This document shows, piece by piece, positions 17,547 through 26,853 of a stretch of DNA of 64,000 bases (position 1 is the first letter of the stretch; each line of letters opens with the position of its first letter). The stretch is taken from contig JAEUNO010000015.1 in NCBI GenBank assembly GCA_016791045.1, forward strand, positions 246,471-310,470. The letters are read 5' to 3'. The DNA is from Methyloversatilis sp. Its GTDB lineage: Bacteria; Pseudomonadota; Gammaproteobacteria; Burkholderiales; Rhodocyclaceae. The position numbers and the translations under genes were made by a program. The notes under the pieces are model-generated. The model was not told the DNA's origin. It ran no database searches and saw nothing but the letters and a program-made list of their open reading frames with translations.

Positions 17547-18392
17547 TCAGGTCGCACGGGCTATCTCCGGAAACACCTCGTCCATCCGGCCCCAGCGGAA
17601 ATCGCGCATCAGGCGCGCCAGCCGGCCTTCGGTGCGGTCGAGGTTGATGTAGTGACGAAAGCGCGACTTCGCATCCACGCCGGCCACGCGCGGCTGGGCG
17701 GCATCGATTTCCCACGGGTGGCAATAGAACATGGCCGGTCTGCCGTCGCGCCGGTTCACCTGCTGCAGCAGCCAGCGCGAGGCCACGTAGGGCAGCAGCC
17801 TGAAGTAGCCGCCACCGCCCGCCGGCAGATTGCGGCTGCCTACACGCACGGTGGTGACCGGCACTTCCATCAGGCCGTCGCGCGAGGCGAACGGAAAACG
17901 CGGCGCATCCGGCATGCCGTAGTGATCATGCTTGACCGGATAGATGCTGGAACTGTAGCGGTAGCCCGCTTCGGCCACGCAGTCGAGCGCCCACGGATTG
18001 GCGTGGCCGATCGAAAAGCTCGGCGCGCGGTAACCGCGCACTTCCACGCCGGTGATGTCTTCAAGCAGCTTCTTGGCACGCGAAATGTCGTCGAGGAAAT
18101 CAGCCGGCGACTGCTCGGTGGCACGCAGGTGCGCACTGCCGTGGCTGGCAATCTCGTGCCCGGCGCTCGCAATGCGTTGCACCATGGCCGGATGGCGCTG
18201 CGCAATCCAGCCCAGCGTGAAGAAGGTGGCGCGGTTGCCGGACGCATCGAGCAGCGCAAGGATGCGGTCCACGTTGCGTTCGACGCGACATTCGATACGA
18301 TCCCAGTCGGCGCGGGCGATGTAAGGCGCGAGCGCCGACACCTGGAAGTAATCTTCCACGTCGACGGTGAATGCGTTGCGGATGGCCGTCAC
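17547..18392 (-). CDS. XrtA-associated polysaccharide deacetylase (TIGR03006-type)
   Basis: 281 residues from the GTG at 18392 (product begins TAIRNAFTVDVEDYFQVSA, matching the usual family N-terminus). The NodB metal and catalytic motifs are present: TVDVEDY with the Asp pair, SHGSAHLR with the H-x3-H zinc ligands, and RAPSFSI. The C-terminal YCHPWEID holds the conserved His. It removes N-acetyl from a GlcNAc-type residue of the glycan, which would give the free amine needed by FemAB- or acetyltransferase-type partners in this operon. The open frame before 18392 overlaps wecB out of frame and is not family-like. Confidence 0.93.
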   Translation of the reverse strand: MTAIRNAFTVDVEDYFQVSALAPYIARADWDRIECRVERNVDRILALLDASGNRATFFTLGWIAQRHPAMVQRIASAGHEIASHGSAHLRATEQSPADFLDDISRAKKLLEDITGVEVRGYRAPSFSIGHANPWALDCVAEAGYRYSSSIYPVKHDHYGMPDAPRFPFASRDGLMEVPVTTVRVGSRNLPAGGGGYFRLLPYVASRWLLQQVNRRDGRPAMFYCHPWEIDAAQPRVAGVDAKSRFRHYINLDRTEGRLARLMRDFRWGRMDEVFPEIARAT

Positions 18393-18402
18393 GACGTCGG
18401 GC

Positions 18403-19551
18403 TCACGATGCGGCGCGCGCCTGCAGCCAGGCGTAAAGATCCGCGGCGATGCGCGGGGCGGCGGCGCCGTCCCAGTATTCGGGAACGCGTCCGCGCTTGC
18501 CGCCGGTGGCGAGCGTGTCATCGAGGCAGCGCACGAACAGGGCTTCGTCCGAACCCACGACGGTATTGGTGCCCTGCTCCGCCGTGATCGGCCGCTCGGT
18601 GTTTTCGCGCAGGGTGATGCACGGCACCGACAGCGCCGTCGTTTCCTCCTGCAGACCGCCGGAGTCGGTGATCATGACGGTCGCCCCGTCCATCAGGCCG
18701 AGCATTTCCAGGTAACCCAGCGGCGGCAGCAGTGCGATGCGCGGGTTGTCCAGCAAGGCGCCCAGACCGAACTTTTCGAGATTGCTGCGGGTCCGCGGAT
18801 GGATGGCGAACACCAGCGGCAGACGCTCGGCGGCCTGCGACAGCATGCCGGCCAGGCGTTTGAGCTGTTCCGGATCGTCGACATTGCTCGGGCGATGCAG
18901 TGTGACCACGCCGTAACGGCCACCGGCAATCAGCGCGGGGTCGATGCCGTGCTCTTTCAATGTTGCCGCAGGCGGCACCGCCAACGAGCGACTCGACAGT
19001 AGCGAGTCGATCATGACGTTGCCGGCAAAATGCACCCAGGATGCAGCGACGCCTTCGCCCACCAGGTTCGCCAGCGCGCTGCGTTCGGTCGTGTACAGCC
19101 GGTCGGAAATGCGGTCGACCAGGATGCGGTTGATCTCTTCCGGCATAGCACGGTCGCCGCTGCGCAGGCCGGCTTCGACATGCACCACGGCGACATGCTT
19201 CTTCACGGCAACCAGCGCACACGCCAAGGTGGAATTCACGTCGCCGACGACCAGCACGCACGACGGCTTGATGTCGTCGACCAGCGGTTCGAAGCGCTTC
19301 ATGATTTCGGCCGTCTGCACGGCATGCGTGCCGGATCCCACCTCGAGGTTGTGCTGCGGTGTCGGCAGGCGCAGGCCGCTGAACAGGCGTTCGTTCATCG
19401 CATGGTCGTAGTGCTGGCCGGTGTGCACCAGCACCCACGGAACGGCGGGAACGTGTTCGTCAAAGGCGCGCAGGATGGGCGCCATCTTCATGTAGTTCGG
19501 GCGGGCACCGACGATGCACAGCACCGGCGCGATGGAACGGGCAGCAGTCAT
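18403..19551 (-). CDS. wecB: UDP-N-acetylglucosamine 2-epimerase (non-hydrolysing)
   Basis: 382 residues, the usual length. Family motifs are intact: VGARPNYMKMAPILRAF, HVEAGLRSGDRAMPEEINR, TLHRPSNVD, TDSGGLQEETTAL and RENTERP. It interconverts UDP-GlcNAc and UDP-ManNAc in the cytoplasm, supplying ManNAc (or ManNAcA precursor) to the exopolysaccharide. Overlaps the XrtA-associated ATPase gene by ATGA at its start and is followed by the deacetylase gene. WecB is a standard member of XrtA loci. Confidence 0.95.
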   Translation of the reverse strand: MTAARSIAPVLCIVGARPNYMKMAPILRAFDEHVPAVPWVLVHTGQHYDHAMNERLFSGLRLPTPQHNLEVGSGTHAVQTAEIMKRFEPLVDDIKPSCVLVVGDVNSTLACALVAVKKHVAVVHVEAGLRSGDRAMPEEINRILVDRISDRLYTTERSALANLVGEGVAASWVHFAGNVMIDSLLSSRSLAVPPAATLKEHGIDPALIAGGRYGVVTLHRPSNVDDPEQLKRLAGMLSQAAERLPLVFAIHPRTRSNLEKFGLGALLDNPRIALLPPLGYLEMLGLMDGATVMITDSGGLQEETTALSVPCITLRENTERPITAEQGTNTVVGSDEALFVRCLDDTLATGGKRGRVPEYWDGAAAPRIAADLYAWLQARAAS

Positions 19552-20666
19552 TCTGTTTCCTTGCCTTGGGCGTCGAGCGAACGGTCAGCCAGTTCACCGA
19601 GCATTGCGATGGTTTGTTCGAGGGTACGTTCGATACGTGACAACCGGTCTTCGAGGTAACCGGCCTGATGCGCATTGACGAAATCGCGCACCCGTTGTGC
19701 GGACGGTGCATCGAGCTTGAACTGCGACAGATCCATGTCGAACAGCTCCGGAGCACCGATCATGTGCGAACCGCCGAAGGCAGCGCGTCCGGATGTCGCA
19801 ACGGCCGCACCTCCATCGCCATGCTTGGCCACCGCCGCCGCCGCCGCCGCGTCACCCGCCTCATCACGGATTTCGCTGACCACGACGGCCACTTCTTCCG
19901 TCGAGAATGCGGTTGCTCCCGTCAGGAAGCCCGCCAGCATGAGCCGGTCGCACAGCGTGTTGATGCGCCGGGGCACGCCGTCGGTCGCCTTGAAAATGGC
20001 TTCGTGGGTGCCCGCCAGGAAGGCCGGCGATCCGCGCCAGCCGACATGCTTGAGCCGGTGTTCGATGTAGGCCTCGGTTTCGGCCGGGTCCATCGGCCCG
20101 AGGTGGTAGGACGCGATGACCCGCTGCCGCAACTGCTGCATGTCCGGGCTCTGCATCGTTTCTCGGAATTCGGGCTGACCGACCAGAAAGCTCTGCAGCA
20201 GCGCATGCTCGCCCAGCTGGAAGTTGGACAGCATGCGCAATTCCTCGATCGCACGCGGCGTCAGGTTCTGCGCCTCGTCGACGATCAGCAGCGCGCGCTT
20301 GCCCGCCGCCGTCAGCGACAGCAGGAACATTTCGATCGACAGCAGCAGGTCGGCCTTCTTCAGCTGCTTGTTCGGCAGTCCGAATGCGGCGGCAACCAGA
20401 CGCAGGGTGTCTTCGGCGTCGAGATGGGTGCTGACCAGCTGCGCGGCCACCACCTTCTTGACGTCGAGCTTCTGGAGCAGGCTGCGCACCAGCGTGGTCT
20501 TGCCGGCGCCGATTTCACCGGTGATGACGATGAAGCCTTCACTCTGGTGCAGGCCGTATTCGAGATAGGCCAGCGCACGGCGATGTCCCTTGCTGCCGAA
20601 GAAGAAGGACGGATCGGGGTTGAGCTGGAAAGGTTTGCCGGAGAGGCCGTAAAAGGTTTCGTACAT
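19548..20666 (-). CDS. XrtA-associated ATPase (TIGR03015-type)
   Basis: 372 residues. MYETFYGLSGKPFQLNPDPS is the typical start of ExeA/GspA-like AAA ATPases. Walker A is TGEIGAGKTTLVRSLLQ and Walker B is ALLIVDEAQNL. The C-terminal 110 residues are Ala-rich and then carry a short predicted coiled coil (YLEDRLSRIERTLEQTIAML). This is the PEP-CTERM-associated ATPase family; it may energise secretion or assembly at the inner membrane, but the exact role is not established. Short 61-bp gap to the outer-membrane barrel gene upstream. Confidence 0.92.
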   Translation of the reverse strand: MYETFYGLSGKPFQLNPDPSFFFGSKGHRRALAYLEYGLHQSEGFIVITGEIGAGKTTLVRSLLQKLDVKKVVAAQLVSTHLDAEDTLRLVAAAFGLPNKQLKKADLLLSIEMFLLSLTAAGKRALLIVDEAQNLTPRAIEELRMLSNFQLGEHALLQSFLVGQPEFRETMQSPDMQQLRQRVIASYHLGPMDPAETEAYIEHRLKHVGWRGSPAFLAGTHEAIFKATDGVPRRINTLCDRLMLAGFLTGATAFSTEEVAVVVSEIRDEAGDAAAAAAVAKHGDGGAAVATSGRAAFGGSHMIGAPELFDMDLSQFKLDAPSAQRVRDFVNAHQAGYLEDRLSRIERTLEQTIAMLGELADRSLDAQGKETE

Positions 20667-20727
20667 GTATCCGCGACGTGTCTGGTTCGACGCAAGAACC
20701 GCTCCGGCACAGGCGCCAGAGAGGTGT

Positions 20728-22227
20728 TCAGTTGAATCGCGTCGAGAGCGTCGCGATCACTGCATTTTCATCGACATCGCCGGCCGTGACTGTGGCACGC
20801 GTCATGCGCAGACCGATTGAACCGTTGCTGCGGGTGCCCAGACGCGTGGACCAGGTCGCGTTGAGCGTGTCGCGATTGGTCCCCAGCCCGGAGATGGACG
20901 TGCCGTTCGACTTGGACGTGGTGTAGGACAGATTGACCGATGAGTCGGTACTCACACGATGCGAATAGGACGCCGTCCACCCGTTCTGCCGGATGATCGG
21001 CGACAGGGCGAAGTCGTCGCCTACGGCGGGCCCGATGCCGCCGATGCCGCTGTTGCTCTCGGTACGGAAGTAGCTGAGGCTCACGGTATTGCGAACGCCG
21101 GTGCGGGTCGCCGAAACCTGCCAGCGGGTCTGCAGGAACTGGCGGTCGCTCAGGATGGGGCTGAGCGCAACCTGAAAACGCGAAAGTCCGTTGTCGCGCA
21201 GGAAATTTTCGATCAGTCGCAGGCGCTCGACCGGATCGGATTCGCTCGCGAACGGTTCCAGCAGCGCGAGCGACTCGGCAAGATCGATGGCGCCACTGGG
21301 CGACAGGATCTGTTCCGCGCGATTCGTGAGGGTCCGCCGGTAATCGGCCGACATCGCAACGCGAGGCATGCGGTGTGACACACGAAACGACGATGTCGAC
21401 GCAAAGGGCCGATCGTCGTAGTCGCCGCTGAATGACGTGCGCAGCGACGGATTCCACGAGAAACCCGCACCGTACGTATTGCCGCTGCGCTGATTCGAGA
21501 AGTTGGTGTCTTCGTAGCCGTAGCGACCGACGAGGCGCAGGGTCGCGTCGTACTTGTAGATCAGGGATCCGGTCACGCGCTGCCGATCGGTCGCCCGGGC
21601 GATGTCCGAGGAGGTTTTGGTCGAATTGACGTCGACCTGCCAGCTCAACGTCGCCGGCGCGCCGGCCAGCGTGCCGTTGAAGGTTTCCGCCGTCAGCGTC
21701 CCCGCATTGACCGAACCGGCCGTCTCGCTGCGCACGATGTTGTAGCTGGAGCGCCAGGTTGCGATGTCGCCGAGCCGCAAGGTACCCCGGAACGACGGCG
21801 TCAGCGAATAGGTGCGTGTGCGATTGAGCTGATTCGGTGAAAGCTGGTTGTCGGACGGTACGGCGTTGAAGATCGACTGGTTCCGCTGGGCCGAGATCGC
21901 CGTCCCACTGAGGAAGAACAGGTCATCGATGATTTCGATGCTGCCCGTGCCGTTGTAGTCGTGGGCCACCCGGGAGTCGAAGGTTTCCTCGACGTAATGC
22001 AGGTAGCGCGGCGTGTAGGTCAGATTGAGTTGAAGACGCGGACTGGTGCGCGTCAGATTGACCCTGGGATTCAACTCCACGAGCGAATCCGACTGGGGCG
22101 AGACGGCCGAATAGTTGATGTTGTCGCTGGCGATGACCCGCGTCGTGAGCGCTGTCTTCACGCGCCAGCCCTCCGCGGCAGCGATGGTCGGCACCAGAGC
22201 GAGCGCCGAGAGCGACACGAATCGCAT
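20728..22227 (-). CDS. XrtA-associated outer-membrane beta-barrel (TIGR03016-type)
   Basis: 499 residues from ATG 22227, with a signal peptide (RFVSLSALALVPTIAAAEG). The rest is rich in alternating aromatic and polar beta strands (LQLNLTYTPRYLHYVEETFD, GSLIYKYDATLRLVGRYGY) and ends in an outer-membrane-type terminal strand with final Phe-Asn. It fits the PEP-CTERM system-associated outer-membrane protein family TIGR03016, a proposed barrel for glycan export or surface anchoring. An in-frame start at 22347 would put about 40 extra residues before the signal peptide, so it is rejected. Confidence 0.9.
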   Translation of the reverse strand: MRFVSLSALALVPTIAAAEGWRVKTALTTRVIASDNINYSAVSPQSDSLVELNPRVNLTRTSPRLQLNLTYTPRYLHYVEETFDSRVAHDYNGTGSIEIIDDLFFLSGTAISAQRNQSIFNAVPSDNQLSPNQLNRTRTYSLTPSFRGTLRLGDIATWRSSYNIVRSETAGSVNAGTLTAETFNGTLAGAPATLSWQVDVNSTKTSSDIARATDRQRVTGSLIYKYDATLRLVGRYGYEDTNFSNQRSGNTYGAGFSWNPSLRTSFSGDYDDRPFASTSSFRVSHRMPRVAMSADYRRTLTNRAEQILSPSGAIDLAESLALLEPFASESDPVERLRLIENFLRDNGLSRFQVALSPILSDRQFLQTRWQVSATRTGVRNTVSLSYFRTESNSGIGGIGPAVGDDFALSPIIRQNGWTASYSHRVSTDSSVNLSYTTSKSNGTSISGLGTNRDTLNATWSTRLGTRSNGSIGLRMTRATVTAGDVDENAVIATLSTRFN

Positions 22228-22255
22228 GCAGCGGTACGCCTGCCTGTTCGACACC

Positions 22256-23245
22256 TCAGGCAGCCTTCTCACCAGCATCACCACGCACGGCGCCGCTGTA
22301 GCCGTATCCATAACCGTAATAGCCGTAGTACCCGTCAGAGCGGGCATAGCGCGCCTTGTTGAGCACCAGCATCTTGACCGGACACGACGCCACCTTGGCG
22401 AGCGCCTGCTTCACCATCGTCTGCGTCGTGCGCCCCGCCTCGACCACGAGTACGAGTTGCCCCATGGACTGGGCGAGCACGGGCGCTTCCGTCGTCACCA
22501 TCAGCGGCGGCGAGTCGAACACGATGATCCGGTCAGGATAGCGGTGGGCAATTTCCACCAGCAGATTCTTCATCGACCGGCTGGCCAGCAATTCGGTCGC
22601 ATTCTTGTGCGGCATGCCAGCCGGCAGCAAGGTCAGCTTTTCGATGTTCGTGCGCAGCAGTACGTCGGAAAGCGTGACGGTCTTGTCGAGCAGTACGTCC
22701 ATCAAACCCTTCGCAGGGGGCAGACCGAGCAGGTTCAGCACGGACGGTCGGGCGACGTCGGCGTCCACCAGCAGCACCGTGTTGTCGAGCTCCATCGCGA
22801 TGCTCATCGCCAGATTGATCGAGTTGAAGCTCTTGCCTTCGCCCGGAACCGAGCTCGTCACCATGATCAGATTGCCGTTCTCGACCGGCGAAGCCCCCTT
22901 GCCGCGCGCATTGGCGAGGATGGGACGCTTGATCATCCGGAACTCTTCGGCGATCTGCGAGCGCGGAGACCGGGGGGTGACGATGCGCATCTCGTCGAGG
23001 CGCTTGAGGTCGAGTTCGACACGGCGCGACGACACGTCGGGGTCCGGCAATGCGGCGACGCTGGCTGACGGGGCTTCATCAACCACCGGATCGGATGCCG
23101 GAGCACGTGCTGCGGCAGGGTCCGGTTGCGATTGCGGCACCGGCGGCGGTGCAAGCACCTGCTCCGGGGCCTCCGTCAGGCCAATGTCCACGCCAACCTT
23201 CTTCAGTTGGGCGATCCGTGCTGCGGCTTGTTCAATGATGCTCAT
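22256..23245 (-). CDS. XrtA-associated bacterial tyrosine autokinase (TIGR03018-type)
   Basis: 329 residues. A short N-terminal helix and a Pro/Ala-rich linker precede a BY-kinase domain with Walker A (TSSVPGEGKSFNSINLA), Walker A' (LLVDADVARPSVL) and Walker B (IIVFDSPPLM). It ends in a tyrosine cluster (YYGYYGYGYGYSG), the usual autophosphorylation tail. It partners the chain-length determinant encoded just upstream: phosphorylation cycles of the pair set polymer length in Wzy-dependent systems. The kinase is a separate cytoplasmic protein here, as in other XrtA loci. Confidence 0.94.
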   Translation of the reverse strand: MSIIEQAAARIAQLKKVGVDIGLTEAPEQVLAPPPVPQSQPDPAAARAPASDPVVDEAPSASVAALPDPDVSSRRVELDLKRLDEMRIVTPRSPRSQIAEEFRMIKRPILANARGKGASPVENGNLIMVTSSVPGEGKSFNSINLAMSIAMELDNTVLLVDADVARPSVLNLLGLPPAKGLMDVLLDKTVTLSDVLLRTNIEKLTLLPAGMPHKNATELLASRSMKNLLVEIAHRYPDRIIVFDSPPLMVTTEAPVLAQSMGQLVLVVEAGRTTQTMVKQALAKVASCPVKMLVLNKARYARSDGYYGYYGYGYGYSGAVRGDAGEKAA

Positions 23246-23253
23246 GAGTTCCC

Positions 23254-24867
23254 TCAGGCGCTGCGCACGGCAAGTGCGACAAATGCAAGCAGCGCGACAT
23301 AGGACGCGATCAGCGACCCGACCCCCCCCAGGAAGGTGAATTGACGCCGGCGTTCAACACGCTTGAAATCGTCGGACAGCAGCATCGAAACCGACCCGAG
23401 AACCGGAACACCCGTCGCCTCTGCCAGATCCCGACCGTCGTGAAACACCGGACGAAGCTGCGACAACAGGAAGCATATTGCGATCGCGACACCGAATGCC
23501 CCGCCCAGCACCGCAGGCAGAAGAATCAGTCGATTCGGTGAAACCGCATTGGGCGTCACGCGCGGCGGCTCGATCAGACGAAACTCGGCAACGCCCGACG
23601 CGTCCATCTCTTCTGAAATCGATGCCGATTCACGACGCGAAACCAGCTGATTGTAGTTGTCCTTCTGGATGTCGTAATCGCGATTCAACTGGGCGAACTC
23701 GGCTTCAAGCTCAGGAACGAGGCGTGCCGAATCCTTCATCTTCGCAACGCGCGAGGAGTACTCGGCAACACGCGCCGTCAGCGACGCAACCTGAGCTTCC
23801 GATTCGGCGAGGGCAACCTTCAACTGCTGATACACCGGGTTGTTCGACATGCTGGCCAGCGGATTGACTGCGGGCTGGACACCGCTGCTTTTCGCCTTCT
23901 TGGCCTGTTCCGCAAGGGCCGCATTGAACTGTGCGACCTTCTCGGCGCGCTCCGCTTCGGCCTTTGAAATGCGGGAACGCAGGGTTGCAACGTCCGGATG
24001 AGCGTCGGTGTAACGCTGCAGGAGCGCCTCGACATCGTTGGTCATCGCCGCGATCCGCTGATCGAGCTCGGACGTGTTCGGACCCGCCCCCCCGGGTTCG
24101 CCGGAAGACTGTCCGGTCGCGCCGAAATCAAAGGCAAGCGTCGGCTCTTCACCGACGATCTGCCGGCGAAGCGCGTCACGCGAGTTGGTGGCCTCGCTCA
24201 ATGCAAGTTGAGCTTCCTTCAGCTGGCCCTGGGCCGCACTGAGGGAACCGAAATAATCATTGCCGCCCGGACGGTCGAGATTCTTGAGGCGGAATTCCTT
24301 CACCCGGTTTTCCGCTTCAAGCAGCTTGGCTTCGTAGGACTTGATCTGTTCCTCGATGAACTTGCGCGCGGTATCCGCATCCTGCCGCTTGCCGCCGAGC
24401 CCGGATTCCACGAACAGGGTGACCAGCGACTGCACGACCTTCTGCGCCTTTTCCGGCCGCTGGTTCGAGTAGGTCACGTTGTAGAGGTTGTCGCGCCCGG
24501 AACTGCTCAGCTTGAGATCCTTGATCAGCGTGTCGATCAGTTCGTCCCGCTCCTTCTTCGTCTTGACGTCGATATCCATATCCGACATGCGGATCAGCTT
24601 TTCAACGTTCGGCCGCGTGATGAGCGTGCGGCTGAGCATGTTGATCTGCTGATCGATGTTCGGCTGGATGGCGAGTCCGGACATCAGCGGTCGCAGCAGC
24701 GATTGCGTGTCGACATAGATCTTGGCCGACGCCTCGTACTTGTCGGGCAGTTTCATGACGACCACCGCACCGACCAGTCCGATCACCCAGGCCACGATCA
24801 ACCCCGCCCAGCGATACGACCACATCGATCGCAGATAGCTGAGCACCAAGCGCAGAAGCTCATCCAA
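23254..24867 (-). CDS. XrtA system polysaccharide chain-length determinant (TIGR03007-type)
   Basis: 537 residues with the Wzz/PCP layout: an N-terminal membrane helix (about residues 18-38), a long periplasmic region with coiled coils (about 160-230 and 280-420) and a C-terminal helix pair near residues 445-465 and 510-535. The motif APPRVTP-like IEPPRVTPNAVSPNRLI before the second helix is the conserved proline-rich element. It controls chain length with the kinase encoded 8 bp downstream and probably contacts the export lipoprotein encoded upstream. Confidence 0.93.
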   Translation of the reverse strand: MDELLRLVLSYLRSMWSYRWAGLIVAWVIGLVGAVVVMKLPDKYEASAKIYVDTQSLLRPLMSGLAIQPNIDQQINMLSRTLITRPNVEKLIRMSDMDIDVKTKKERDELIDTLIKDLKLSSSGRDNLYNVTYSNQRPEKAQKVVQSLVTLFVESGLGGKRQDADTARKFIEEQIKSYEAKLLEAENRVKEFRLKNLDRPGGNDYFGSLSAAQGQLKEAQLALSEATNSRDALRRQIVGEEPTLAFDFGATGQSSGEPGGAGPNTSELDQRIAAMTNDVEALLQRYTDAHPDVATLRSRISKAEAERAEKVAQFNAALAEQAKKAKSSGVQPAVNPLASMSNNPVYQQLKVALAESEAQVASLTARVAEYSSRVAKMKDSARLVPELEAEFAQLNRDYDIQKDNYNQLVSRRESASISEEMDASGVAEFRLIEPPRVTPNAVSPNRLILLPAVLGGAFGVAIAICFLLSQLRPVFHDGRDLAEATGVPVLGSVSMLLSDDFKRVERRRQFTFLGGVGSLIASYVALLAFVALAVRSA

Positions 24868-24907
24868 CTCGGGCTACCTCGCGAATATGAATATCAAAGG
24901 TCACAGC

Positions 24908-25531
24908 TCAGAACCAGCTCTGCGGGATGATCAGGATGTCGCCCGGCTTGACGTCCACATTCGCGCTGACGTCACCGCGGCGGATCAGGTCTTTCAGGCG
25001 CACGTTGTATTGCTTGTCGCCTTCGGACGTGCGCAGGATGGTCGCCGCATTGCCGTCGGCGAAGTCGGTGATGCCACCGACCGCAATCATCACGTCAAGC
25101 AAGGTCATCTTCTGCTTGTAGGCCAGCGCCTGCGGCTTGGCCGCTTCGCCGATCACACGGATCTGTTCGCTGTACGGGCCGATGCCGCCCGCGACGATGA
25201 CGCTGACGATGGGATCACGGATGTACTTGGACAACACCTGCTCGATCTCGCGCGCCAGTGTCGTGGGATCACGACCGGCCGCCGGCAGATCCTCGAACAG
25301 CGTGCCGGTGATCTTGCCGTCCGGCCGGATGGTGACCGTTGACGAGATTTCCGGGTTGCGCCACACGACGATGCTGACCGAATCGCCCGGACCGAGAATG
25401 TAGTTATAGCCGTCGCTGTAGGCCTGCGCAGGCGCTGCCGGATAGGGCGACGACGAGCATGCGGTCAGCGTTGCCAAAAGCAACAGTGTAAGTAGAACTT
25501 TCCCGAACATTCCGGCTTCCTTCGATTTCAT
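24908..25531 (-). CDS. XrtA/PEP-CTERM exopolysaccharide export lipoprotein (Wza-like, TIGR03027-type)
   Basis: 207 residues from ATG 25531, which has an excellent GGAGG seven bases upstream; an in-frame start 10 codons earlier lacks one. A lipoprotein signal ends in LATLTAC, placing the lipidated Cys near residue 28. Then come the polysaccharide export domain (YILGPGDSVSIVVWRNPEIS) and a SLBB-like domain ending in VDVKPGDILIIPQSWF. It is the outer-membrane export component and the first gene of the long leftward train, so the main promoter should lie in the 104 bp between here and 25636. I could not place a clear promoter there. Confidence 0.92.
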   Translation of the reverse strand: MKSKEAGMFGKVLLTLLLLATLTACSSSPYPAAPAQAYSDGYNYILGPGDSVSIVVWRNPEISSTVTIRPDGKITGTLFEDLPAAGRDPTTLAREIEQVLSKYIRDPIVSVIVAGGIGPYSEQIRVIGEAAKPQALAYKQKMTLLDVMIAVGGITDFADGNAATILRTSEGDKQYNVRLKDLIRRGDVSANVDVKPGDILIIPQSWF

Positions 25532-25635
25532 CTTGCCACCTCCAAAAGCGGTCTCCTGCAACGACCGACCGTGATGTTAGACCTTACACGCGAGGAGCCC
25601 TCTCGATTGCTTCACGCATGTAACGGTAAGCGCCG

Positions 25636-26847
25636 TCAAATATTGAATCTCAGGGCGTCGACGATGACCGTTCGAGACACCCGGTACGCCGGAATCAGCG
25701 CCGCCCCCACCGTCGCACCGATCCCCACGACAAAGGCGAGCGCGAGTACCGAAGGCACCAGCTGTATGGACGCCGTATACCCCACATTCGAGTTGGGCGG
25801 TGGCGGCATCGGTATGCCGCCCTTCGAAATCAGGAGCGCCAGCACGATTCCTGCGGCGAGCCCGATGCAGGCGCCCACCAGCCCGAGTATCACGTTTTCG
25901 AGCATGACCAGGCGAAGCACGTACCCCCGCGTGTTGCCCAGCGCCATCAATGTCCCGAACTCGCCAATCCGTTCGAACACGCTCATGTTCACCATATTGA
26001 TGACACTGAGCAGGACCATCACCAGTACGATCAGCTGCAGTATTCCGAATTGTCGCTTGTACAGTTCCACGGTCTTGACGTAGAAGTCCGACATTTCGAT
26101 CCATGTCTTGACCTCGTAGCCACGCTCGGCAAGCTTGCCGCGCAGCAGCGACGCCACGTAATCGGTATCGGGTGTCGCACGCAGCGACAGGACGATCGAG
26201 TTTGCGCCTTCGCGCCCGAGCAGGGTTTGCGCAGCGGGCAGCGCAATGCGGACAGCCCGCGAATCGAAATCCTTCGAGAAGCTCTGGAAGATGCCCACCA
26301 CCTCGAACTCCAGCGTATTGAGCGCACCGTCGGCCGTGTTCAGCAGCATGGTCACCTGCGCACCGGGCTTCAGGTCGAGCGCTTGCGCCACGCCGTCACC
26401 GATCAGGATGCCCGACCGGTCGTCATCGCTGAGCATGCGACCTTCCGTCACCTGAAGATAGCTGCCGAGGGCGGCTTCCTTGTCGGCTTCGACGCCTTCC
26501 CCGACCACCGCCCAGTCGGACTTGCCGTTGCTGAGCAGGCCCGAAAAGTTCAGCCGCGACATCGTGGCCTCGGCTTCCGGAAGCTTGGCGGCGAACTCCG
26601 AAATCATCGTCGATTCCGCGATGAGGTACTTTTCCGGTGACCGGGTACCCTGTTCGTAGAAGCCCTTCTGGAAAATCTGGACGTGCCCGAGTTGCGAGTG
26701 GATCACCGCCTCGCCCAGTTGCACCAGCACATCACGAACGAAACCACCGCTCAGGATCAGGCCGATCACGCCGAACACGATGGCCGACAGCGTCATCGCC
26801 GTGCGGCCCTTGTGTCTGAGGATGTTCCGGAGTGCAAGCTTGAACAT
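25636..26847 (-). CDS. LolC/LolE/MacB-type ABC transporter permease
   Basis: 403 residues with the FtsX/LolE layout: one N-terminal helix (about residues 15-40), a periplasmic domain of about 220 residues and three C-terminal helices. The segment NMVNMSVFERIGEFGTLMAL is the conserved coupling region of FtsX-type permeases. It probably forms a heterodimer with the permease encoded 6 bp upstream and uses the LolD-type ATPase at 32868. LolCDE-type transporters extract lipidated substrates from the inner membrane rather than pumping solutes. The substrate here is unknown; see the N-acyl amino acid synthase at 34557. Confidence 0.88.
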   Translation of the reverse strand: MFKLALRNILRHKGRTAMTLSAIVFGVIGLILSGGFVRDVLVQLGEAVIHSQLGHVQIFQKGFYEQGTRSPEKYLIAESTMISEFAAKLPEAEATMSRLNFSGLLSNGKSDWAVVGEGVEADKEAALGSYLQVTEGRMLSDDDRSGILIGDGVAQALDLKPGAQVTMLLNTADGALNTLEFEVVGIFQSFSKDFDSRAVRIALPAAQTLLGREGANSIVLSLRATPDTDYVASLLRGKLAERGYEVKTWIEMSDFYVKTVELYKRQFGILQLIVLVMVLLSVINMVNMSVFERIGEFGTLMALGNTRGYVLRLVMLENVILGLVGACIGLAAGIVLALLISKGGIPMPPPPNSNVGYTASIQLVPSVLALAFVVGIGATVGAALIPAYRVSRTVIVDALRFNI

Positions 26848-26853
26848 GGCGGG

